Shown here: positions 24,785 to 34,769 of the stretch, one piece after another
Numbering within the stretch: position 1 is the stretch's first letter
How the letters are laid out: each line of letters starts with the position of its first letter
Origin: Cycas panzhihuaensis
Taxonomy: Eukaryota; Cycadophyta
DNA length: 64,000 bases
Reading direction: 5' to 3'
Assembly (NCBI GenBank): GCA_023213395.1
Contig: CM041465.1
Span: 170,011,741 to 170,075,740, forward strand
Made by a program: the position numbers and the translations under genes
Notes under the pieces: model-generated
Seen by the model: only the letters and a program-made list of their open reading frames with translations
What the model was told of the DNA's origin: nothing
The model's database searches: none

Positions 24785-26280
24785 TTAGGTGGCTAAAATT
24801 AATGTCATCTTATCCAAGTGCTTCTTTGTAGCCTTTATGATGAACCCCTTATTATCCTTCATTAACCAATACTTTCTCTCCCTTCGATAAAAGAGTGCAT
24901 CTCGATCCCACAAGTAGGGACTCCCAAGCACAACATGGCATACATCTAATGGTACCACATCACATATCACTTTATCAACAAAAGCATTAGTGATGGAAAA
25001 TTTAAGTGTATATTGCTTTGATATTTACATTTCCACATCTTTATAGATCTAACCAAGAGGATATGGATGAGGGTGAGGAGCAGTTACCAACTCAAAGCTC
25101 TTTACCAAATTTTTTGAGATCAAATTCTTTTGACTCCTCGGATCTATAATGGCACCAATAACATTATTTCCTACTCGAAGCTTCAAGTGAAATAGTTCTT
25201 CCCTTGTAGCATTATTTCCATAATTTGTAAGTAGAGTAACCTTCTATTCTTCTCCTTCACTTTAAAGCTCCACCTTAGAAAGTAGTGCTTTCCCTTTTTC
25301 CTTCTTTCTTAATTCTATATCCTTGATATTCTTTGGCTTTAGCTCTAGATGCAACTTCCAACACTTTGTTGTAATATAACCACTAATATCACAATGCTCA
25401 TAATAGTTAGAACTTTTAACAAAATTAGTTCTTTTCTTCTTTCCTTCTTACCTTTTAGATGAGTAAAATTTAGGATTCCTTTCATACTTATTAGAAGTAA
25501 AAGTAGAATCTTTAGACATGAATATAAGTTTCTTGCTTTTAATTTCTATTGCAATAGCCACTTTATTTGCTTCTCCAATGGATTGAATCTTAAAAAGCCT
25601 TAGTTCCTTCCTTATGTATTCATGTAATCCTCCAATAAATTTCATAAGAGTGCTATGTTCATCCATATTGATACCAAGTAACATGCCATGCTTGAAAAAT
25701 AAAGAAGTATAATCTTGGACATATACACCTCTCCCTTGGCGTAAATATTACCAAGTGACCCATTGGTCTTCCTCATAACCTATGGGATAGTATTACTTCT
25801 TTATTACTTTCTTAAAATCCATCCATAAAAAAGAAGATACATCACGAATCTTCAAATATGCATTCTACCATATCAATGCATGTTTGCACAACTTGAGCCT
25901 AGCAAATAAAAGCTTTTGAGAATTACTATAAGCATAAATTGTGAAGTAGGTTTCAAGTAGAACCAACCAATGATCTAACTTTTCAGCATTTACCTCTCCA
26001 TCATAAGTTGGAAGGTCCAACTTTGCCTCCACCTTGAAGGGTTGATGAGATGAAATACCCTTGCTTTCTTTAAATGAGTGCTTTAAGGTCTCCTCCTCTT
26101 CCTCTTCATGGGTGTGGTTATATGTGGATCCTCTTTCAACTTCCTTATCTTTGCCTTTGCCTTTGACTAGAGGTAGAAGTTAGGTTACCATTTGCATCAA
26201 GAGTTCTATGTTCTTCTCAAGCTTCTCAAATCTAATTTCTCCATCTTCTTTTTTAACCATGGTGCTTGGATTCTTTCTTT
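24785..26280 (-). pseudogene. Element E gag and protease
   Basis: From about 26,280 leftward: an acidic N-terminal region, the capsid core LDLPTYDGEVNAEKLDHWL and LCKHALIWWNAYL typical of plant Retrotrans_gag, then LLGINMDEHSTLMKFIGGL (25,684-25,448), a Cys/His cluster YYEHCDISGYITTKCWKLH (zinc knuckle, about 25,410-25,350) and a protease. The protease active-site region reads IIDPRSQKNLIS at about 25,150, where DSGS is expected, so Ser-Gly have become Pro-Arg. It ends with VCHVVLGSPYLWDRDA at 24,930. A few stops break it. Confidence 0.82.
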
Positions 26281-26376
26281 GTCTTCTTGGTGATTGCAAC
26301 ACAAGAAAAACTTCTCATTTCTCTTGGTATGATTTCCTTATTTGTACCATTCAAGTCCCTATAACAAAGATCACAT

Positions 26377-26388
26377 ACTTTGAAACCA
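26377..26388 (-). other. Primer binding site of element E (tRNA-iMet type)
   Basis: Minus strand TGGTTTCAAAGT matches the initiator-tRNA-Met PBS consensus TGGTATCAGAGC at 9 of 12 positions, a few bases inside the 5' LTR end. Confidence 0.65.
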
Positions 26389-26395
26389 AAAATAT

Positions 26396-27267
26396 GATTC
26401 CAAACTAGAGCATAATTGGTGAAGAAATCAATTACCAACCTTTCTCCTCGAGACCATAGGTGTTAGTGTAGAATTCTTAATAACATCAAAACAAGAATGA
26501 GCCCATAAAAGGAAATTCTACACCAAATCATTTATACTTGCCATTGCTCAAAAGGTAAGAAGAGTAGTACTTTTATTAAACTAGAAAAATCTCTATGTAA
26601 TGGTGGAGAAAACAACTAGCAAAAGAATGATCAAGTTACACGGAATATATGATACAATGATACCATAAGGGGGATTCCAACCCTCCAAGTGCTTCCCTAA
26701 GGATGCTCCCAAGTCAAGTGTCTTTCACATTCAAGAACCAAGTCTCCAACTATGTAAATGAGCTAAAGAGAGCTCAATTTATAGAAAAGAACTCAAAATG
26801 CATGTTTAACAAGTGGCAATCATATAAGTACAACCACTAACAACCAGAATGCATGTTGTCCAAGCGGCATTCATGTAATTCAAAAAAGTAGTGTCTTGCT
26901 AACTAGGGCTAAAGAACTCCAATTTGGCTTAAGTTTTGCACAATTATAGGTACGCATGTCCCCTTTACTTCCTCAAAAGTTTTACTTATTTGGATATCAT
27001 TTGACCCCATTTTCATTGATTTAATAATAGTATGTATTTATTATTTTTTTGTTGGCTGTGGGATCAATTTTCTGTAAAACAAGGCTTGTAATCTAATCAA
27101 ATGATATTTTTTGAACCCCACCTTTTGTACACATGTAGTGGGATGTGTATTCTTCCTTTCCATAAAATTTCATATTAGTTTGACACTATTTGGCCCTATC
27201 TCTTTCAGTTATTCCAATGCCTAGCATTTTCTACCTCCTGTAGACATACGATAGGTCCTCCTGGATC

Positions 27268-27268
<1 letters not shown>
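26396..27268 (-). repeat. 5' LTR of element E
   Basis: 873 bp, matching 20,859-21,759 along its length, with shared blocks such as AATGAGCCCATAAAAGGAAA and CAATCATA.AAGTACAACCAC. Starts TGATCCAGGAGG at 27,268. The outer flank is (TA)n. Confidence 0.87.
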
Positions 27269-27300
<32 letters not shown>

Positions 27301-28584
27301 TGTTGATACGATAATTTTTGTTAATAGCACTTATGGATATATAGTATGCTAGGATACATGGGATGATGTTTCCCCACTTAATATAAATACTTATCAAGTT
27401 GTACATCGTTTTGTATATACCTATGATGATGACATTTATATAACTATTCCTTATGTTATTTGGGATAATGTTTCCTCTCTTTTTTGTTGTATATGAATAA
27501 ATTACCCCTTTAAATGGGTTTTGGTTTACTTGATTATATTATTAACTAGGGATAAGGGAGAAGGTTAATTTGATAAGACTAACCATCTTTGTCTTCCTTT
27601 CCCATCCTCCTTTGTAAAAACATATTTATAAGATAAATAAAAAGGCAATGATGGGAAGGGGGCTCCACTTTTTCTTTTCTTAGACCTTAAATAGACTTCA
27701 ATTTGGTGTATTTAGAGTGGGTGTGGCTTAAAGCAAAATTTAGAAATCATCATCATATGATAAACCATAGATAGATAAACCATGCCATGGTTTATATGAC
27801 CATGGTAGCCTAGCCCATATGGGCACTCACTAAGAGGGGACATGAATAGGGTGATACTCAAATATTTGGTCCTTCTTAGAAGTTCTCTTCTAGGGATCTT
27901 GTTGCTTATATCACTCTTAAGACCAAGTATTTTTTAATGAATTATCATTATTGTTATTATTATTATTATTATTGCATTTAGCAAGTTTCGTCATACATAT
28001 TTTAAATAGAAAGAATTATATTCATAATTTTATTTTTATGTGAATTATTATACAAAGAATGGCTAAAACACAAAATGTATAAGGATAACCTTCCTAGGGT
28101 TCTATTCTATGTGTTATTTACTATTGATTTGGGGATTTAATATCATTGATTTGAAGAATTTAGAGAAGGGAGTCATCAATGACAAAGATGCCAGGATTAG
28201 TATGATCCAAATTCATTAAAGAGGTATGTTCGTCCATGGAAATGGGGCTGAAGTAGTTTTGTATGTAATAAACATGAGCAAAGTGTTACTACAACATGAA
28301 ATATATTGTTCATCATCTTAATGACATGCATGTGATCCAAAATATTGTAGGTGGAGGTATTGCTTGGGTGTGGCTTAAAGTAGAATTCTAAAATCATAAG
28401 TATATTAGTGCATGTGTCCTTATTTGTTGTCTTAGGACTTGCAGGTGAACTGAGATGGTGTTTATAGGGTTGTTCCTAGGTTGTGGCCAGGGGAAAAATT
28501 CTTAAATTACATGTGACATTTTTTGACCCAAAGATCTCGTAATAGGGTAAAAAAATGAATTTACATGGAGACACGTGGCAGGAG
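27269..28584. other. AT-rich spacer with short (TTA)n, no gene seen
   Basis: Begins with a TATATAAATATAAATATATA tract that is the right flank of element E. A TTATTATTATTATT microsatellite lies at about 27,950-27,975. GTGTGGCTTAAAG occurs twice (about 27,722 and 28,369) in similar contexts. No frame above 66 codons and no recognisable domain. Confidence 0.5.
28514..28544. repeat. 31-bp sequence found inverted at 62,531-62,561
   Basis: TGACATTTTTTGACCC and the bases that follow match the reverse complement of 62,531-62,561 with one mismatch in 31. The two copies lie just outside opposite ends of the block of Tat-like elements. Confidence 0.8.
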
Positions 28585-30180
28585 TATAAATTTGGCCACT
28601 GCTGAGAAGGAGTACCTCTCCTTGGTCCATGCAACTAAGAAGTTCAGACACTACTTGCTTGGCAACACCACTAAGGTGATCGTTCAATCTGATCCCTTGC
28701 GATACTTACTCACTCATTCGGATTTGACGGGTAGGGCCGGTCGGTGGGCCGTCCTGCTTCAAGAATTCAACCTCCATATCGTTAACCAGAAATCAAAGAA
28801 GGGGATGGTAGTGGTCGAGCAACTTGCAGACACCCCTATCCCTAACTCCTTTGGTGCCCCGGTTGACGACTCTCTCCCTAATGAATCTATCTTGACGATT
28901 CAGGGCATCTCTCCCTATCCACTCATCGATAATAAGTGGTATGGCGATATAGTGTAGTATCTCACACAACAGTAATACCGCCCTAATGCTAGTAGTAAAG
29001 TTAGATCTCACATCCGGACTTATGCCAAGCAATACCTCCTCATGGACGAGGTATTGTATAAGAGGTCCTTTTATGGGATCCTCCTCCACTGCATCACTAC
29101 TGATGAAGTTGACCAAGTACCCCGCGAATACCACCATGGTATTTGTGGAGGTCACTTTGGGGGTCAGTCTATGACTCAGAGGATCCTTCACATGGGTTAT
29201 TTTTGGCTGTCCCTTTTCAAAGATGCCCATGCCTTTGCTCTGAGATGTCAGCGATGTCAGGAACACGCCAACATCTCCCATGTGCCTTCTGAGGCCCTGC
29301 ACCCTATTGTTTTACCATGGCCTTTTGCTTAGTGGGGACTAGACCTCATCGGGGCTATCTCCCCACCTTCGTCGTTGCAGCACAAGTTTATCTTGAATGC
29401 CACGGAGTATTTTACTAAATGGGCAGAGGCCATCCCCTTGATTACTACTCCTGGTAAAACCGTAACCACGTTCGTTTACTAGCACATCATTTGCTGTTTC
29501 GGGATTCCGGACGTCCTAATCACTAACAATGGAACCCCTTTCTGTAATAAGAAAATGGATGAGCTTTACGAGAAGTTTAAAATCTCACACAAAATTTCTT
29601 CTCCTTACTACCCTCAAGCAAATGGCCAAGTGGAGTCTTTCAATAAGACTCTCGTCAATATCCTAAAGAAAATCATTGCTCAGTCCTAAAAGGATTGGCA
29701 CCTCCAACTGCCCTCCACTTTGTGGGCTTATCATACCTCTATCCGTTCTGCCATGGGAATGACCCCGTTCTCCCTGGTCTACGGTATCGAGGCAGCACTC
29801 CCACTGGAGGTGGAGATTCCTTCTTTACGAGTCTCCCTTCGAGGTCTCATTGACGAAGAGTCGATCTATGGGCTTGCCATTTGGACCTCAAAGCTTTGGA
29901 TGATAGACACTTAGCCGCTTATCAGGCTAACCTAGCATCCAAAGCTCACTCACAAAGGACCTACGATAAACATCTTCGTTCTCGTCCTTTGTTTCCTGGG
30001 GACCATGTCCTCAAGTTTGAATATCTCCATGACCATTTGACCAAGTTCAAACCTCGATGGGTTGGCCCTTTTATCATTATCGAATCCCTTGGTAATGGTG
30101 CCTATAGGATAGCCACCCTAGAAGGGCTTGAATTTGAGAAAGCTATTAATGGGAAATTCCTTAAGAAGTTTTATGCATGA
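28585..30180 (+). pseudogene. Element B RNase H C-terminus and integrase
   Basis: Frame pieces: EKEYLSLVHATKKFRHYLL with SDPLRYLLTHSDLTGRAGRW (end of gypsy RNase H, 28,605-28,760), GMVVVEQLADTPIP, then integrase with the zinc-binding HH..C..C (HHGICGGHFGG at about 29,132; LRCQRCQEH at about 29,240), GLDLIGAIS (first Asp, about 29,337), ITNNGTPF (about 29,520) where the second catalytic Asp has become Asn (GAC to AAC), and YPQANGQVESFNK (Glu present, about 29,610). The C-terminus has PLEVEIPSLRVSLRGL and RWVGPFIIIES and ends KFLKKFYA at 30,180. Several stops sit where Gln or Trp is expected. Confidence 0.88.
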
Positions 30181-31099
30181 TCTTTCAGTGATTCCTTCAC
30201 CCTACTCTGAAATGAGCCTAAACTACCATCTTAGGTTATCCCCATTCTTCCCAACCACGGGTAGAATGGCAATTTAAGGTGGCTTCTTCTTCTTCTTCCT
30301 AGTTCCTCCGCGGAACCTGTGTTCCCCTATCCTCTCAGGAACTTTTGTCTTTCTGCTTGGGCATCCCCCCAACTAGGATGATGCTTCAGAGTACCATCAC
30401 TCCCCTCTCATGCCTGTTGTTTCCTTCACATATTCGGCTATGCTCCTCCGTGGACGTGTATGTCACTCTATCCTCTAACCTCACACCTCGCTATCGTCTC
30501 CACTCATGATGGGTGTGTGTGCTCCTGTTAGACATATAGCCATGCATGGAAGGAAATACGTACATCATATAACTTAATATTTATAACATACAAAACAAAC
30601 ACATATGTCATCCACACATGATATATATAGCATCTCGTATCAAAATGGGGTTCCAATTACCTCGTATATATATATATACATCAAAATCATTTATTACATC
30701 ATGCATATGGGAAGTCAGTATCCTTGCAGGGGGGGTGCAATCATATGAGCCTATATATGACCCCTTGGAGGCCGGTGCTTTCTCGTCAAAATCATATACA
30801 TATCTCCTACACTACTGCTGCCCCGCTCCTAGGGTACCATCTCCTGGCCTGTGTGATCCCTCTCCTAGGGACCACATCCCTTCGAGGCTCCTCTTGGGCC
30901 TTCGTGAGCTCCCTGCCTCGCTCCCCTCATCACGTGGTCGTCACGGGGTCGTCGTCGCTGTATGAGTATATGTCCTGCTCCTGCTTGACCTCGATGCCAT
31001 CTGGGCCACCAACTAATCGTATCAGGCTTGGATACGATCCCTCTCTCCCTAGAGTCCCTCCTCTGTCACTCTGAGGTGCTCCTCCAATACCACTATCCA
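30181..31099 (+). other. Element B non-coding stretch after integrase
   Basis: Matches A (48,432-49,100) and, more weakly, C (56,978-57,780): shared blocks include AATGAGCCTAAACTACCATC, TTAGACATATAG.CAT and CAAAATGGGGTTCCAATTAC. No sense coding frame is conserved. Its right part probably belongs to the 3' end of the antisense gene. Confidence 0.6.
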
Positions 31100-33060
31100 G
31101 ACCATGCTCCCTGCATCTCCGCCTGCTCCTCCCTGTGCCTCTAGAGCCTAGACCCGTCCGCGTAGCTTATCCCTCTCATGCCTCGCCTCATCCAGCTTCC
31201 GCTGTAGTTGTCCCCTGAATGTCATGTGCTCCTAGGACTCTGCAGCCCAGATGTCTCTCACCCTCACCAACGGGGCGAATGCCTCCATGTGTGTACCTGC
31301 CGACCTAGGTACATCCCCTGCCTAGATGGGCGGTTGCCCCTCTGCATACACCTGAGGGAATATCTCCCTTACCATGGCCTCTACCAGTCTCCGGACCTCT
31401 ACTACACCTGCCAATGCAACATGCCATGTGTCAGTGTACATCCCACCACATACTATGATCAAATCAAAATAAATATCTATCTGGATGTCAAACGACTAAG
31501 GAAATAGTTAGGCCTCACCTGCTATAGTTGCCGGCTCCTCTACTCGCATGACATCCTCTCCTCCTAGCTCTCTGCCAGTTGTGGGTGCCTCATCCTCGAG
31601 TACCTCCTCTACCTGGGCCTCCCTCCTTACAAGGACCGGCTCAACTCTTGTCCCTCCAGATCCCTTTATGATCCGTAGCCTGCGGGCCCTAGTCACTGTC
31701 TCCCTGCTCTCATCTGGCACCCCTGATGGGCCTGCCTCTCCTCCGGCAGTCCCGGATGGTCCCACTGCTCCTCCTGCCATCCCTGAAGGGCCTGCCTCCC
31801 TCGCAAGTCATGACGGGCTGGCTTTGTCTCCTCCATCATCACCTCCATCATCGTCATCATCATCACCACCATCATCTATGGGCGCTCCTGCTCTACCCGC
31901 CTCATCATCATTGTCCCACCTCACTGTCCTCTATGGCTCTGCTATGTAGTCTGTCAGGGTGAGGAGGTCCAGCGATGTCGCCTCCACTGATCGTCGGACG
32001 TGGGCCTGGTCCTCCGTCCCTCTCAGCTGAGTCTGCCACCTGTGGACCATCGGGGCCTGCTCTGCTATGGGGTGTGGTTCCCCCACTGGTGCCACTGCCA
32101 TAAAATAATCAAAGAACCATCACTGTAGCAGTGTGCTATACGATAGTCCTCCTCTGCTAGTTGTCCTAATGGTGTCTAGCTATACGACGAGGTTCACCGC
32201 TATCAGGGTGGCCCTGTCCATCGTCTCACCAGCTTTGCAGTGGTGTACTGCATCTATCCAGCCACCCGGTATCTCCTTATAGTTCTGCTTCTAGGAAATC
32301 CAGAACAAAACACATAATACAATTAGTTTCCTCACCTGAGGAATCTTGGATATCAGCATAGTTTGGAGGGGAGCTCCCCTCCGCTCCCACTTGTTAGCCC
32401 CTGTGAAGAATAGGGCCGCCTCTCTGTGTGCTACCTTAGTGCTAGGCAGCGTCCCCATCATCACTGGCCTCCCAATCACCGGTACTCCCAGTATCCGCAG
32501 GATGTCCCTTGGCATAACCATCACATCACCTACCTGAGGTAGGTGGAATACATGCCTCCTCCTATCCTAATGGCATACAATGTCAACTAGAAGTCTCTGA
32601 TTTGATGCGAATTTAGGTGTCCTTAGGGCCTTGTATAGGTCGCACCTCTGTAGGGTCTCCTTGTCCTCCTGGGACACCATCTCCATGTAGCTCAGCATAG
32701 TCATACCTACATTCTCGCGGTTATCCACCGCGATGACAGCCTATCCATGTCAAAAAATAATTAAGTCAGCCTCATATCAGTTATCAACACTCCTGACTCT
32801 CTCTTAACTCTCTCTGTCTGAGATCTGGGGCCTTTTGGCCCCTCTTATTCTGTTTTCTCCTTTTCTGCCTTTGTACCGCACTAAACTTAGCGGTATCACT
32901 AAGTTTAGCTCGGGTCCCATGGTGATTTGGGCCCCGCAGCAATGATGGGGGCACTGCGATCTTTACCGTGGTATGAACGGCGACCCCCCAAAAGGGGGGG
33001 ATTTCTGCCCCAAAAATTAAAAAAAATCTTCTGGTGGACCCCGTGGGGCCCACTGGGACT
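31100..33060 (-). pseudogene. Antisense intron-containing gene in element B, plant mobile domain (PMD)-like
   Basis: Minus strand, opposite to gag-pol. After an acceptor (GGATAG at 32,741) an exon reads AVIAVDNRENVGMTML, LYKALRTPKFASNQRLLVDI, HxDRRRHVFHLPQVGDV (x a stop from TGG), then PRDILRILGVPVIGRPV, a PMD-like pattern. A possible 45-bp intron (32,335-32,291) is followed by KQNYKEIPGGWIDAV. The Asp/Ser/Gly-rich middle runs to 31,519 (frame 31,780-31,508). A donor at 31,518 and an acceptor at 31,408 define a 111-bp intron; the last exon (31,407 to about 31,100) starts VVEVRRLVEAMVREIFPQVY and looks coiled-coil. The first exon is unclear (candidate 33,053-32,790). Stops make it a pseudogene. 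The same splice sites and motifs recur in element C. Function in the element is unknown; PMD proteins act in nuclear silencing and some PMDs are carried by transposons. Confidence 0.7.
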
Positions 33061-33939
33061 AAGGCTCTCTAATGCTCAGGTCCCAGCCTCTTTATGGGTC
33101 CAATTCAGACTCTGAGAGGCCTCCGATTGCCCATAAGGGGCACCAAAAATCATACAAAAACTATAAAAAACCAATGAAATTAAAATTCTGAAATGGGTTG
33201 GGTTTTGTGATATCCACTCATTGGATCTGGTCTCGCTGTCGCCATCTCATCCCGATGATCCCATTGACTCTCTCTGCATCCTGATCTAATGGTCTGATCT
33301 CTCCCCGCATGCCTCTAAAGTTGGGCGACGCTCTGCTACGTAAGGGAATGGCTCTGGTTTCTCACGAGAGCTAGTGAAAATGAATCCATTTTCTGTTTAA
33401 TTTCCTTATATAGGTGGGGGGCCCCAATGGGCACTTCTCCCGTTTTTGGCCTCGCGACAGCCGTTGAGACCATCCCATTTCCCTGATTGCCTTTACCTTT
33501 TGGCCCTGTTGCCCATTGTTCTCTTTTGATGCTATTTTTGCGCCCTATAGTAGGTGCATTTATGGTGCCTTATTTTTGCACTTTTTTTCTGGGCCCTTCC
33601 ATCTCGTTTTGCGTGCCACTCCCGTGCATGCCTAAGTTTATACTCGTTTGGCTCGTATCATTGCCCTGGACTTGTTTTCACAGTCATTTTTCACTCCTGG
33701 GGTCCTCAAAGGGAATGTTCCCTCGTTCGGGGGCATGTTTCGCTCTCTGAAGTGACCTTTTGGCACTCCAAGTTACTTTTTCTCCACCCACTCTTAGATA
33801 GCAATCAGACTGCTTGCTCTCACCCTAGGTAACCTCATTGCTAGGTCCTCCTACCCTTTACGACCACTTTTTGCTTGCCTTTTGAGTATCGCTTTCATTG
33901 TTTATTTACTACCAGGACTTTGTGTCACCCATGTCCATC

Positions 33940-34353
33940 TACATTTTTACGAATGGTAGAAGCCGCGATAATCCTGGACCTTCTGCCACTGCGTAGATTC
34001 TCCGCAGCCCCTCTGGACACGATCTCCTACACTTTGGAATCTTCCTCCCAGAGGCTACTAACAACAAAGCCAAATACATAGCTGTTATTGAAGCCCTTAC
34101 CGATGCTCTCTGTTTCCATAGCGGATCCATTATTTTGCTTTGTGATTCTTAAGTTGTGGTGTCTCATCTCACCCAAGTTTACCAGGTGCGATGCCCTCAC
34201 TTGAGAACTCTTGCTTCCGCCGCTAGATCCCTCCTGCCCCGCTTCTCGTCTGTCGATATCCAGCATATCCCTTGTGCCCTCAACGTTGAAGCAGATAGTC
34301 TCCTTCACCTCATCCTTGAGCGTTGCCTTCCTCTTCTTGTTGACCGTCCTTGA
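33940..34353 (+). pseudogene. Second (archaeal-like) RNase H domain, aRNH, in element B
   Basis: About 135 codons, separate from the gypsy RNase H and downstream of integrase. Reads FTNGRSRDNPGPSATA, then FLPEATNNKAKYIAVIEAL, IILLCDSxVVVSHLTQVYQV (x a stop), DIQHIPCALNVEADSLLHL, closing with a stop at 34,351. This is the RNase HI pattern of the aRNH type (FxDG..NPGP, TNNEAEY, DS..VV, N..AD). Two catalytic acids are lost by G to A: Asp to Asn in FTDG and Glu to Lys in NNEAEY. Plant Tat-lineage gypsy elements are known to carry such an extra RNase H, thought to improve primer or template removal during reverse transcription. Confidence 0.82.
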
Positions 34354-34759
34354 GGCTTGTCTGGCCACCCTGTCACCCAAGCCCTAGGTCATCACATACC
34401 TCACTTTGCGATCCGTTCATACCTCTGAAACCTAGCCGCTAATGAGGTTAAACTATGGCGACTACCCAACCTTGCTTACTCTTCTATTTGATTATGCACG
34501 TCTCTTTGCATCTTTTGTGGCATGGGCAGCCCCCTTGCCCTTCTTATTCTTCCAGTCAATTTCCAGGTGGATCGTAGGTAGCCCCTATGTTGTTTCCATT
34601 GCCGCTTTCATATCCATGTGTTCTGCCACGACACTTACCAGTACCCTTGCCCACTGTTATGATTTTAATTTATATATCTATATACACATGTGCTACTAAT
34701 AGTTGTGTTGCCAGCATTCGCCATTGCACCATGCTTCTAAGCAGCGAGGCTCTGTTGCT

Positions 34760-34769
34760 AAGGGGGCAG
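34760..34769 (+). other. Polypurine tract of element B
   Basis: AAGGGGGCAG immediately before the LTR start TGTTTCCC, identical to the tract of element A (49,712-49,721). Confidence 0.88.

Larger units (their letters stand above)
20859..27268 (-). mobile_element. Element E: 6.4 kb Ty3/gypsy retrotransposon inserted in a TA tract
   Basis: Complete layout on the minus strand: 5' LTR (27,268-26,396), PBS, gag-protease, RT, RNase H, integrase with a GPF tail, PPT, 3' LTR (21,759-20,859). Both outer flanks are TATATA runs, so the target duplication cannot be resolved to the base. The element inserted into an existing (TA)n site; the left part of that site has since expanded. Coding frames are longer and less broken than in D, suggesting a younger insertion. 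The left LTR was later partly copied by the 1.61 kb tandem duplication (19,245-20,012). Confidence 0.88.

Noticed and set aside
31548-31949. 133-codon plus-strand frame (Ser/Pro-rich)
   Set aside because: Complement of the Asp/Ser/Gly-rich exon of the antisense gene; the minus-strand reading is the one shared with element C.
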